Below are positions 52,993-64,000 of a stretch of DNA of 64,000 bases, in pieces. The DNA is taken from the NCBI RefSeq assembly GCF_013388255.1, contig NZ_CP058215.1, positions 1,116,001 through 1,180,000 on the forward strand, read 5' to 3'. This stretch comes from Methanolobus zinderi (GTDB lineage: Archaea > Halobacteriota > Methanosarcinia > Methanosarcinales > Methanosarcinaceae). Each line of letters begins with the position of its first letter. Within the stretch, counting starts at the first letter, position 1. Below the pieces are notes generated by a model. That model saw only the letters and a program-made list of their open reading frames with translations, was not told the DNA's origin and made no database searches. Position numbers and translations under genes: made by a program.

Positions 52993-54090
52993 TTGCAAGA
53001 GACAAAAAAAGGACTAGAAGGCATTGTAGCTTTGGATACAAGTATATCCTTTATCGACGGTATGCAGGGCATTTTAAAATACAGGGGACTCGCCATAGAA
53101 CAGCTGGCAGAGATGTCCTATGATTCTGTTTCATATTTATTGGTCAACGGGATGCTTCCCAATGACCAGGAGCTTGCTGCCTATTCTTTCAGACTGAAGA
53201 CAGAACGCCGTATTAACGGAGAGATGATCGATATCATGAGGGTCTGTAACTACGGTACGGAGGCGCTTGATTCTCTCAGAACGGCTATATCCTGCACAGC
53301 TCAGATGGACCATGAGAATGATAATAACTCGCTGGAGGCAAACAAGAATAAGGCTATTCGGCTTATAGCAAAACTACCTACCATGTTAGCTGCTCTGTAC
53401 AGGTGCAAAAAAGGTGAGACTCCGTACCTTCCTGACGATAATCTATCGCATGGGGCCAATTTCCTGTATATGCTAAGGGGTGAAGCTCCTTCGGCTATAG
53501 AAGCCGAGGCTATGGAAAAGGACTTTATAATCAGTGCCGAGCATGAACTGAATCCTTCCACTTTTGCACTGAGGATTACGGCTTCCACTCTGGCGGACGT
53601 ATATTCAGCCATAATCACAGGTCTGTGCACCCTGAAAGGTCCTCTCCACGGAGGCGCCAGAAAAGGTGTAATGGAAATGCTGGATGAAGTAGGTAATCCT
53701 GAAAATGCGAATGCCTATGTACTCCATAAACTTGCCAGCAAACAGAAGATAATGGGTTTTGGACACAGGGTATACAGAACAGGTGATCCGCGGTCCAGGA
53801 TATTCAAAGAAATGGCAAGAAGGCTGGCAGATGAAAAAGGTGATCCTACCTGGTACGAGATCGCAGAGAGCCTGGAGCATGCCATGTATCGTGAGTTCCT
53901 GGAAATGCGCGGCAGGCCAATGTATCCGAATGTGGATTTCTATTCAGGTGTGATCTACAAGTATCTGGACATACCACTGGAACTTGCGACCTCGGTGTTT
54001 GCCATAGGTAGGGTATCAGGCTGGACTGCTCACTGCTTCGAGCAATACATGGATAACCGTGTTATCAGGCCGCGGGCACATTACGTATGA
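52993..54090 (+). CDS. gltA: Citrate synthase
   Basis: 365 residues. The start is TTG at 52993, with a strong GGGGGG-type ribosome binding site about 7 nt upstream; the first ATG lies too far inside the conserved start (GLEGIVALDTSISFIDG). Catalytic residues are seen in GPLHGGARKGVMEML (His), MGFGHRVYRTGDPRS (His) and NVDFYSGVIY (Asp). It makes citrate from oxaloacetate and acetyl-CoA. The small (type II-like, archaeal and Gram-positive) size fits. It has its own A/T-rich promoter region (52850-52950) and overlaps the end of the SRPBCC gene by 10 nt. Confidence 0.96.
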   Translation: MQETKKGLEGIVALDTSISFIDGMQGILKYRGLAIEQLAEMSYDSVSYLLVNGMLPNDQELAAYSFRLKTERRINGEMIDIMRVCNYGTEALDSLRTAISCTAQMDHENDNNSLEANKNKAIRLIAKLPTMLAALYRCKKGETPYLPDDNLSHGANFLYMLRGEAPSAIEAEAMEKDFIISAEHELNPSTFALRITASTLADVYSAIITGLCTLKGPLHGGARKGVMEMLDEVGNPENANAYVLHKLASKQKIMGFGHRVYRTGDPRSRIFKEMARRLADEKGDPTWYEIAESLEHAMYREFLEMRGRPMYPNVDFYSGVIYKYLDIPLELATSVFAIGRVSGWTAHCFEQYMDNRVIRPRAHYV

Positions 54091-54530
54091 GCCTTTGATA
54101 CTTTCTCACTGACATTTTTCAGGGACCGGTTCATTTTTTCAAACCCTGTTTCTATATTCTCTTTCATCAGGTGAAGTATCAGTGGGGCAAGTATCCCGCG
54201 AAATCTTTCACACTGTATCAGACGTGTCCTGTGCTCATCCAGTTTTTCAATTCTGAATACATGTTCCCCGTCAAAGATGCCCCTTATCCACATGTTTCCG
54301 GACCAGCGAAATTCTTTAACAGGATCAACTTTCAGGACAATCGGCTTGAAGGTCATAGGCCTGGAACCGGGAATGCTTAATGTTACCTCCAGGCGTTTTC
54401 CTTCTTCGAGCTTTCCTTTTTTGACGATCATGAAAGGATTCCAGCTGGACAGGTTTTCAAAATCAGTCAGTATATGCCACACTTTATCGGCCGGGGCATT
54501 GATTTCAATATCAGTGCATATCTTTTGCAT
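54081..54530 (-). CDS. SRPBCC/START-like ligand-binding protein
   Basis: 149 residues with the polyketide-cyclase/START fold: an N-terminal strand and two helices (EINAPADKVWHILTDFENLSSWNPFM), six further strands (LEVTLSIPG, FRWSGNMW, EHVFRIEKLDEHRTRLIQ) and a long C-terminal helix. The fold has a deep cavity for a hydrophobic ligand. It is convergent with citrate synthase. The ligand is unknown. Confidence 0.85.
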   Translation of the reverse strand: MQKICTDIEINAPADKVWHILTDFENLSSWNPFMIVKKGKLEEGKRLEVTLSIPGSRPMTFKPIVLKVDPVKEFRWSGNMWIRGIFDGEHVFRIEKLDEHRTRLIQCERFRGILAPLILHLMKENIETGFEKMNRSLKNVSEKVSKAHT

Positions 54531-54614
54531 TAAGAAATAGACCTCCCTTAAAGAAGGGATAATGGAATTGCATACTTTTACTAGACATTCAGATAGACGA
54601 TTTAGTATTTAAAC

Positions 54615-55736
54615 TTAAAGTGTATTTTTCAGTTCGTAGTAGTAATTTCCCAGAGGTATGAGAGTGGCTACAAGGTACACCAGCCATCCGATTATCGGCA
54701 GCTCGCTGATCAACAGCAGGATAAATACTCCAAGTACGAGTTCCGCCCATGGTTTCTGATCCCATCCGACCTTTGCGAACACATATTTACCTATCCAGAG
54801 TCCCGTTATAACTCTCGCAAAGTACATAACTGCCACTATAAACAGAAGCAACAGCACTCCGATAGGTATGCCGACCAGTGTTATCAGGAGCAGCACAGAG
54901 GTTATCCAGGCACCGAGGATCAGTCCCAGACCTATCAGGAATTTCTTTCCGGGGGAAACTGTTGTTTCCCGGGCCAGCTTTTCCATTTTCCCGGGCCAGA
55001 TTGCCAGCACGACAAGAGCCAGGATTGTCAGCACGATATATTTTAAAATCCACCAGATCACTGAAAACAGTCCTATGCTGCCACTGTCTTCATCTCTGTT
55101 TCCGGTTTCTACAAAATCCACTTCTCCGTTGACAGTGCCCTCGGGTATGGTGATCCTTTCAGGGACCATATACCTGAGATTTCCTCCGATGGCTGCAGCG
55201 GGCAGTATTCCAAGCTCACTGGCTTCAAGGTCTGCATTTCCTCCAATATGTCCGCCAATGGTGATCTCACCTCCGGACCCCATCATATCGCCGTCAACAC
55301 TGCCAAGCATTTGCATCTGTCCTGAAGTAAAGGAGAGATCTCCACCGATTGTTGACCCGCTGGACAAAAAAGTCTCTCCGGAAGCTAGGATAAGGTCATC
55401 TCTTACTTCCCCTTCCATATCCAGTGAACCGGTAGCAATCCGGATATCATCACCAACACTCCCGGTGATGATCACCTCACTACCCATCACAGTAAGGTCC
55501 CGTGTGATATTGCCTCTTACCTCAACTCTTCCGCCTGCGGCTACCACATTACCCATAATATTACCTGAAATGATTATATTGTCGCCGGCAAGGTAGAGGT
55601 CATCCTCAACGGTATCATCTATTATTATGATATTTCCGACTCTTGTGGTCAGGGCGGTGGCAGGGCTGCTGAAAGCTGCCAGTATGAATATGGATGATAA
55701 AAAGATAGCAAATGCTCTTCTCATGTTATTTTCCAC
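54615..55736 (-). CDS. Exported bactofilin-like polymer-forming protein with membrane domain
   Basis: 373 residues (or 369 from a second ATG). The first 30 residues form a signal peptide (AFAIFLSSIFILAAFSSPATA). Residues about 30-205 are a beta-helix with a repeat near every 17 residues (GDDIRIATGSLDMEGEVRDDLILASGE pattern) as in the DUF583/bactofilin family. Residues about 225-365 have four membrane helices. Bacterial bactofilins are cytoplasmic; here the signal and the anchor put the repeat part outside the membrane. It may form an external scaffold next to the S-layer, which is inference. Confidence 0.82.
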   Translation of the reverse strand: MENNMRRAFAIFLSSIFILAAFSSPATALTTRVGNIIIIDDTVEDDLYLAGDNIIISGNIMGNVVAAGGRVEVRGNITRDLTVMGSEVIITGSVGDDIRIATGSLDMEGEVRDDLILASGETFLSSGSTIGGDLSFTSGQMQMLGSVDGDMMGSGGEITIGGHIGGNADLEASELGILPAAAIGGNLRYMVPERITIPEGTVNGEVDFVETGNRDEDSGSIGLFSVIWWILKYIVLTILALVVLAIWPGKMEKLARETTVSPGKKFLIGLGLILGAWITSVLLLITLVGIPIGVLLLLFIVAVMYFARVITGLWIGKYVFAKVGWDQKPWAELVLGVFILLLISELPIIGWLVYLVATLIPLGNYYYELKNTL

Positions 55737-55893
55737 TACCTACCCCTTTAATAGATTGTTCTGATCATTTAAAATCTTTATGAAAAGGAAAAAATACGAG
55801 TCAATCCGCCGATATTATCAGCTTGATTCTCATCTCAAAATAGAAAATAGTGTAAATAACGCAGTAAATGTAAGATCCTGAGTCTTTAAGGAC

Positions 55894-56508
55894 TCAGGAC
55901 TCGAAAGCAAGTGCCTTTGTGGGACAGGCTGTCACACATCTTCCGCACTTTATGCAGTCAGGTTTCTTCTCGTTGGTATGAACCTCAAGCTGCATGGGAC
56001 ATGATTTGTCACACTTCTTACAGCTTACACATTTTGACTCATCCATCTGAAGCTGGTATTTGCTGCCGCCGATAAGGTTCTGTACCGTTCCCATGGGACA
56101 GAATGTACACCAGGTACGGGGGCTGATACTAACACCGGCAAGCAGTGCGATGGAAGTTGTCATAAGACACATGATCACGAAAACCATGCCTATCTGGTTA
56201 ACAAGACCCTCGGTCTGAAGAAGTCTGTATCCCATAAATCCCATCATCAGTGCAAAGAGAGGGATCCTGATCCACAGACTTCTGAGGAAATCAGGTATCT
56301 TTTTGTTCCTTGTGATCTTGCTTACCCAGAAGTCATTGAAACTGCCTCTCGGGCAGAGATTTCCACAGAACCATCTTCCCCTGAAGATACTGCTTATCAG
56401 GAGTGCGGCAAATACCACAAGCAGGAAATATCCAAGCAGCGGGAACCACAGTCCTGCGACTGATACTATTATAACGAGTATACCAAGATAAGGAGTGATT
56501 TTTAGCAT
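55894..56508 (-). CDS. Membrane 4Fe-4S ferredoxin, NapH/polyferredoxin-like
   Basis: 204 residues. Three to four membrane helices with the CGNLCPRGSF motif of the NapH/NosR family around residue 52 and WCTFCPMG near residue 134, then a soluble end with two [4Fe-4S] binding motifs: CVSCKKCDKSCP and CIKCGRCVTACP. It should pass electrons between membrane and cytoplasm. The redox partner is not evident. It follows the HTH regulator gene by 4 nt, so both are in one transcript and the regulator probably controls it. Confidence 0.92.
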   Translation of the reverse strand: MLKITPYLGILVIIVSVAGLWFPLLGYFLLVVFAALLISSIFRGRWFCGNLCPRGSFNDFWVSKITRNKKIPDFLRSLWIRIPLFALMMGFMGYRLLQTEGLVNQIGMVFVIMCLMTTSIALLAGVSISPRTWCTFCPMGTVQNLIGGSKYQLQMDESKCVSCKKCDKSCPMQLEVHTNEKKPDCIKCGRCVTACPTKALAFES

Positions 56509-56512
56509 TGTT

Positions 56513-56920
56513 TCACCTTTGATCAGAAGTGTCAGCTATTTTATGATGCTCATCTGTTGTTTTTGTCTCTTCGGCCCATGCCTGCAATTCACTGTCCACA
56601 CGCTTGACCCAGCTGTTGACTATATCCATGATCAGTTCGCGGATTTCCTTCTTGCTGCGTATCTTGTAGACAAAGAAATATCCGCCACCGTCCATATTGT
56701 TCTGGGAGCGAATGAGGATATTGCGCTCATACAGTTTCTTCACACTTCTCTGAACCGTGGAAAGATTAAGACCCAGATCCTCGGCAATATGCTCTGTATT
56801 GAGCCAGTTCTGCCCGAACTGCAGGAAATGCTTGAGTACCTGCAGATCGGCTTTTGTAAGGTTCAGGCCGCATTTAATTACGGCTTCGATTTCAAATTCC
56901 TTGCAGGCAAAGTCGATCAT
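56513..56920 (-). CDS. Winged-helix transcription regulator (TrmB/MarR-like)
   Basis: 135 residues. The winged helix-turn-helix is at about residues 20-70: LTKADLQVLKHFLQFG, then TEHIAEDLGLNLSTVQRSVKKLYERN as recognition part, then the wing (RSQNNMDGGGYFFVYKI). A helical tail follows with probable dimer contacts. There is no Cys cluster in the sensing part, but the gene is 4 nt upstream of the ferredoxin gene, so it may regulate a redox function. It has its own promoter region to the right. Confidence 0.85.
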   Translation of the reverse strand: MIDFACKEFEIEAVIKCGLNLTKADLQVLKHFLQFGQNWLNTEHIAEDLGLNLSTVQRSVKKLYERNILIRSQNNMDGGGYFFVYKIRSKKEIRELIMDIVNSWVKRVDSELQAWAEETKTTDEHHKIADTSDQR

Positions 56921-57140
56921 ATGACACCTCTGTTTTTCAACAGTACTGTATTAAATCAGCAGTATATATAAAGGGTTTCAAGTACTGCTTGGAATCGATA
57001 AAAAACAGAAGTACCGTAAAAAGATATATGAAACAAATTAAAACAGGATAAATACAGGCCTTGAGTGTACAAAGGCAGAAACGAAATCATTTATCTAAGG
57101 TGAAGTGCCTCTGTGCACTTGTTTTTCAAAAATTATCGTT

Positions 57141-59950
<2,810 letters not shown>

Positions 59951-60167
59951 TCACGAAATGATCTTGCTTAAGTGCTACACTCTATACTAGTAACAACAAA
60001 CATATAAATCTTTGCATATTACAATTGTGAATAAATAACTAATAGTAATATTGGTGATTGAGTACTCTGGAAAAAGAACAAATACAGCAGTAATAGCAAT
60101 TGAAAAAATTAAAAAAGCTTTTCTGAAAAAAGAAGGATTATCAGTACTGCACAATCTGATAGAATCT

Positions 60168-60752
60168 TCAGGTAATGAGGTTCTTCAGCTCTCCTTTTTC
60201 ACTGGGTGCTGATACACGAATGATACGTGCCCTTGGATTCATTTTAGAGATCATCTCTTCGATCTTATTGATCTTACTCCGGTCTGCGATGTCTATTTTA
60301 TTGATACAGATGATCTCCGCTCCGTCAAGCTGCTTTCGGGCATATTCCGTAAGCTGATCCTCTTCTGTTTCAAAGTCGCTTGCGTTCACGATAACCACAA
60401 CCGGGAGGAAGTCTACATCCGGAAGCTCCATCCGCTCGATATCGACTCTTATCTTATGGGGGATCACAGTCTCTTCGGCCTCGATAAAGACCAGATCTGG
60501 CTTTGATTCTTCTTTAAGGCTCAGGAGGTTTGACCTGATATCCGTATCCAGCGAACATGGTATGCAGACGCTGTCGATTTCCTTTGTTTCAATCCCGAGA
60601 CTGTTCAGTGTCTTTTCATCATAGTCAACCTGACCGTTCTCCTGGATTATGACGCCGGGATGTTTTCCCCTGTCACGAAGGTACTTGCATAGTCTGAGTA
60701 TAATTGTAGTCTTTCCACTGTCAGTTGCTCCTCCAATTACAGATACTTGCAT
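60168..60752 (-). CDS. G3E-family GTPase (CobW/HypB-like)
   Basis: 194 residues. P-loop GGATDSGKTT at 7-16, a CIPCS pair (SVCIPCSLDTD) in the metal-motif position of the CobW/HypB relatives, EAEETV as switch region, and NKID as the G4 base-specific motif. Family members insert or deliver metals (Ni, Zn, Co) or act on B12-dependent enzymes. The substrate is not revealed by neighbours: metY upstream-side and a CheF-like gene divergent. Confidence 0.85.
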   Translation of the reverse strand: MQVSVIGGATDSGKTTIILRLCKYLRDRGKHPGVIIQENGQVDYDEKTLNSLGIETKEIDSVCIPCSLDTDIRSNLLSLKEESKPDLVFIEAEETVIPHKIRVDIERMELPDVDFLPVVVIVNASDFETEEDQLTEYARKQLDGAEIICINKIDIADRSKINKIEEMISKMNPRARIIRVSAPSEKGELKNLIT

Positions 60753-60867
60753 AATAAACCCATATCTAAGTTTTTCAGGATGCCTTATTTATTTTGCCGT
60801 CAACGACTTGATAATATCTATATATACATAATTATATATTATGTGTTCTTGTAAACTATAAATTGAT

Positions 60868-62142
60868 ATGATCCCCAGGTCCGAAAAACCAATGTTCTAT
60901 GGCGAAATGGATTTCTATGGTATAGCCGGGATCCCGCAGATATCAACGATGTACTATATCGATTCTTCAAAATGGAATGCATGGAGAGTTCGCTTAACGG
61001 ATAGAAACATCGAGATAATTGCCGGTACTGAAGTAATTCGGATCCTTCTTGAACAAATTGAATTTATAGACCGGCCACTTTCACATGCAGTTGCCAATAA
61101 AATCCAGAATTACACGAAACATGGTTCTTTTCTGGTGGTTGACTATAAACAAAAAGCGACCATTGGCCATGGAAATGCTCTTTTCTCCCTGGTTCTCGCA
61201 GGCAAAAAGGAAGATGTCTCTACTTTGAAACACCTTCTCATGCGGCTTTTAGGTTTAAAAGCGGATCCGGTAATTGGAAATCTTCAGCCGGAAGAAATAC
61301 GTCTTCTATGCCTCTTTGCGACAGGAATGGACAGCTCAACCGTAATTCTTCCTCTTTTTAATAATGACACTGCTCTTCTACAGAGGACCTTTAACAGTCT
61401 GAAAAGAAAAGATATGGTGGATGACTATGCATCTTTAACATCATCGGGTATGGATGTAGTGGAAAAGATCAGAGATAGTGGGAAAGTAAAACTTGGTACC
61501 GATATTGATAATAAGTTCAACGAACTATCGAGCAACTGGACCTTCAGGGAAGACATACCGGCAAATACGATAGCTAACAAAATACTCTGGAAACACGAAA
61601 ACTCTTCTCTTAGCGGTTTCGTTCAGACAGAGGATATCTGGAAATATCTTAATGTTGATAATATAGGGATGGCAGAACTGAAAAAACTCCATATCTCAGG
61701 TCTGGGTCTGCTAATGCACACACTGGACGGATCAACAGTTTTTCTTTTGTCACATGACAGTTCCGTTGTACTTGCACTCTATGGTATCCTGAATAAAACA
61801 GAGGACATACAAATGAGGATATTGTTCATGTTTTTCCTTGGTTTTGAAAATGAGAGGAATCTGCTGGGATATATTGGTTTGAATGATTCCGGATTTGAGG
61901 ATCATTGTTATCAGATGATTCAAAAAGGCATTCTGGATGAAAAGCGTAAATCCATAACTAAAAAAGGTCTTGACCTGCTATATAGAAAATTGATGGGGGA
62001 TGTTTCAGTTCTGCTGGAACATGACAGGGTTGACAGACAGCTTGGAGAATTCAGCAGGCTTGACCGGATGAAAAGATCAAGTGCGAAAAAAAGAGTCATG
62101 CAGGCTCTCCAACACAAACACATGCAAATGGGAAACTTTTGA
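60868..62142 (+). CDS. CheF-like archaeal taxis protein
   Basis: 424 residues. The N-terminal 130 residues (MFYGEMDFYGIAGIPQIST, WNAWRVRLTDRNIEIIAG) form a split PH-like beta fold as in archaeal CheF, which joins the chemotaxis system to the archaellum motor. The rest holds repeated winged-helix units (LQPEEIRLLCLFATGMDSSTVI, LKRKDMVDDYASLTSSGMDVVEKI) and a basic C-terminus. No archaellum or che genes are nearby, so the assignment rests on overall pattern only. A transcription regulator is an alternative. Confidence 0.55.
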   Translation: MIPRSEKPMFYGEMDFYGIAGIPQISTMYYIDSSKWNAWRVRLTDRNIEIIAGTEVIRILLEQIEFIDRPLSHAVANKIQNYTKHGSFLVVDYKQKATIGHGNALFSLVLAGKKEDVSTLKHLLMRLLGLKADPVIGNLQPEEIRLLCLFATGMDSSTVILPLFNNDTALLQRTFNSLKRKDMVDDYASLTSSGMDVVEKIRDSGKVKLGTDIDNKFNELSSNWTFREDIPANTIANKILWKHENSSLSGFVQTEDIWKYLNVDNIGMAELKKLHISGLGLLMHTLDGSTVFLLSHDSSVVLALYGILNKTEDIQMRILFMFFLGFENERNLLGYIGLNDSGFEDHCYQMIQKGILDEKRKSITKKGLDLLYRKLMGDVSVLLEHDRVDRQLGEFSRLDRMKRSSAKKRVMQALQHKHMQMGNF

Positions 62143-62171
62143 AAATTGGGAAGGGATGCAAAAGAAAAGTT

Positions 62172-64000
62172 TCAGCCCTGTACTTCCCTTTGCATTCTCT
62201 TCATTTCCTGTATCTCTCTGATCCTTCTGAGTATGACCTCCCCCAGGAAGATCACAAGGGCTGCCAGCAGGAACCAGATCTTCTGGCTGATGCTCTCACG
62301 CACCAGTGTCTGTGAGTTCTCCCTTGCATCCACAAGCAGGTTTGCACGGGCATCCTGTCCGTCCTCATAGGTCTGGCCGCCATATTGTTTTATCATTGCG
62401 GGTAGGTCCTCATTGAGTCCCACATCCCTGTATTCAAGGCCGTAGTTAATCGCGATTGGATAGCCTGACAGATCATGCATTCCTATGGTATCGGGCTCCA
62501 CGGATGCTTCATAGACATTATCACCTGTAAGTGAAATGGATACGTCTTCCCCGTCAAGTTTCAGGATCGGTATTCCATCGTCATACATAGTGAGCTCGAT
62601 CTCCACGGGTGTTCCGAACCAGCCGTCAGGAGCTTCAACCACAGCACCTGTCTCTTCCCTTGGATTGCCCACAGCCCAGCTCAGGGTGGATGATATGAGC
62701 TTTGAATTATTTCCTGAATAAAGCTGGGTAGCCCATCTTGTCTCCCCGCCTTCTCCGTTATCTGTTGTCAGGGCAGCTACTCTTCCGAGGCTATATCTCC
62801 ATGTGGTTAGCACTGGTTTTCCGGTGCTGGTGATCACAAGCCTGTCTGCCCCTGCCTTGGGAGTAACGTCATTGAAACCTGTGATATTGCCTTCAAGGTC
62901 CACATCACGTGTTATAAAGTGCTTTGTGTTGAGTTCTATGAGCGGGTAGGAGCTTATCTGAGTCTCGTTACCAGTGTCAGTGGGTTCCTGCAGATCATCA
63001 AAGACGATATTTGCTCTCTCGCCCTGTGCAACATGGAAGTAAATGCCTCCTATCTCACTCATCAACTTTTCAGCATAGGGAGTTCCGGTATTATCATATT
63101 GGGAAGGGGCACTGGACTGGATATGTACATAGTACATATTCACACCATTGCCCTGTATATTATTGGCAATCTCAAGGCTTTCGTCATATGACTGCTCTAT
63201 ACCACCGTCGGATATGATTATTATATCAAGTTCTCCAACCTCGTTCTGCAGCCATTCCTCAGCGATGAGAAGTCCCTCATTAAGTGAGGTCTCACTGGTT
63301 GTTGTGGGTGAAAGTGTTTCAACACTGTTTCTTAATGATTCGACATTGGATGCACTTCCAAGATAGACCAGACCATTTGAGACATCCAGCCCTTCACTTC
63401 CAAAAGCGATGACTCCGAGATACGCATCTCTGAGATTCTCGTTTTCAATTATATGAACAGCATTTCCCAGAATATCTCCAAGTGTACCATGTGCAGCCGT
63501 ACTCTGGGATACGTCAAGCACAAGCACAACATTCCTTCCTCCACTATAGTCAGTGGGCTCGGATATCACAGGTAGTATCTGTTCTATATCCGAATCAAGA
63601 TAATTTCCGAAATTATATGACCTCTCTCCTCCCACGACAACAATACCGCGTCCGTCCCGCAGATATTCTTTAAGATCCTCCACATCGCCTGCTGAAAGTG
63701 AGTTCGCGTGTACATTATCCAGAACTATGGCCTTTGTACCATCAAGATCTGAGAAATCATCTGATGTGTCCACATCATAGAGCTTGAATAGATTGTAAGC
63801 AAGAGGCGAATCCGTTTCCAGTCCTACAGCCTGTATGGGTGGTTTGGGTATTGCATATATGCTCTTGTAGAATTCGTTATTGATGGGGTCCGAGTCTGAT
63901 GAAGGTGTAATGACCAGTCTCAAAGTATGTTCTCCGAGTTCTGAGAAACTGATCTGGGGTACAGGTATGGTCTTTGTGCGCTCATCTTCATTTATTTCAG
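62172..64000 (-). CDS. Von Willebrand factor A domain surface protein (partial, continues beyond the window)
   Basis: The frame is open to the right window edge; the 583 residues counted from a TTG at 63923 lack about 25 further in-frame codons that look like an Ig-like domain (QISFSELGEHTLRL). A VWA domain starts at NVVLVLDVSQSTAA with the MIDAS motif DxSxS. Later stretches (LVITSTGKPVLTTWRYSLGRVAALTTDNG) resemble the glutamine-amidotransferase-like region of BatA/B-type proteins, and a C-terminal membrane helix (IWFLLAALVIFLGEVIL) is followed by basic residues. It is a membrane-anchored, metal-dependent adhesion or complex-forming protein. Its end is 29 nt from the CheF-like gene, convergent. 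Confidence 0.85.
   Translation of the reverse strand, partial: EINEDERTKTIPVPQISFSELGEHTLRLVITPSSDSDPINNEFYKSIYAIPKPPIQAVGLETDSPLAYNLFKLYDVDTSDDFSDLDGTKAIVLDNVHANSLSAGDVEDLKEYLRDGRGIVVVGGERSYNFGNYLDSDIEQILPVISEPTDYSGGRNVVLVLDVSQSTAAHGTLGDILGNAVHIIENENLRDAYLGVIAFGSEGLDVSNGLVYLGSASNVESLRNSVETLSPTTTSETSLNEGLLIAEEWLQNEVGELDIIIISDGGIEQSYDESLEIANNIQGNGVNMYYVHIQSSAPSQYDNTGTPYAEKLMSEIGGIYFHVAQGERANIVFDDLQEPTDTGNETQISSYPLIELNTKHFITRDVDLEGNITGFNDVTPKAGADRLVITSTGKPVLTTWRYSLGRVAALTTDNGEGGETRWATQLYSGNNSKLISSTLSWAVGNPREETGAVVEAPDGWFGTPVEIELTMYDDGIPILKLDGEDVSISLTGDNVYEASVEPDTIGMHDLSGYPIAINYGLEYRDVGLNEDLPAMIKQYGGQTYEDGQDARANLLVDARENSQTLVRESISQKIWFLLAALVIFLGEVILRRIREIQEMKRMQREVQG

Overview
The window reads as the chromosome of a methylotrophic methanogen of the Methanosarcinaceae (a Methanolobus- or Methanococcoides-like archaeon). 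The signs are a PGF-pre-PGF surface protein, a CooC-type maturation ATPase, a methanogen dihydropteroate-synthase-like protein, an archaeal-type PheT, a fragment of a methylamine-type corrinoid protein, archaeal type IV pilus motors and a tRNA gene with a bulge-helix-bulge intron. The genus is inferred from gene content only.

Layout. 1-~4.6 kb is an AT-rich integrated element (HTH protein cut by the window edge, HNH nuclease, family B DNA polymerase, membrane protein), probably the right part of a casposon, whose edge abuts a surface-protein gene lacking its 5' part. 5.9-11 kb is a minus-strand run of rnhB, a fused TadC/ArlJ platform and an acidic-tailed secretion ATPase. 11.4-17.6 kb holds pheT, an intron-containing tRNA-Arg(UCG), a TauE/SafE permease, a K+ channel with RCK protein, and a site-2 protease. 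17.9-32.7 kb is mostly housekeeping: ftsZ, DHPS-like protein, H+-type pyrophosphatase, ncsA, TctA-like permease, cupin, cooC, two lipoproteins, a CDF transporter and aroC. A G-rich tandem repeat closed by a long inverted repeat lies at 23.7 kb.

32.9-47.3 kb is the most interesting region. Two AbrB-PhoU genes bracket a cassette in which a phosphate-binding protein carries a type IV pilin signal (PstS-pilin), followed by a terminator, pstC, pstA and, overlapping pstA by 8 nt in the place where pstB is often found, a pilus secretion ATPase, two TadC platforms (one with an external Ig-like tail), a KaiC/ArlH-like protein with a ruined P-loop, and a PKD pilin. No pstB occurs in the window. I infer a phosphate-capturing pilus or bindosome-like surface structure co-expressed with the phosphate permease. 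The second phoU appears to start at ATT.

47.8-48.8 kb is a 956-bp transposase-less element with 17-bp inverted ends, a possible 8-bp target duplication and three tandem 20-bp repeats at each end, carrying a small membrane protein whose paralogue lies at 27.3 kb. 48.9-64 kb holds a truncated corrinoid protein, bacterial-type aconitase and citrate synthase, an SRPBCC protein, an exported bactofilin-like protein, a polyferredoxin with HTH regulator, metX(CBS)-metY, a G3E-type GTPase, a CheF-like protein and a VWA surface protein running off the window.

All calls rest on reading motifs and gene order by eye; no database or structure search was run.
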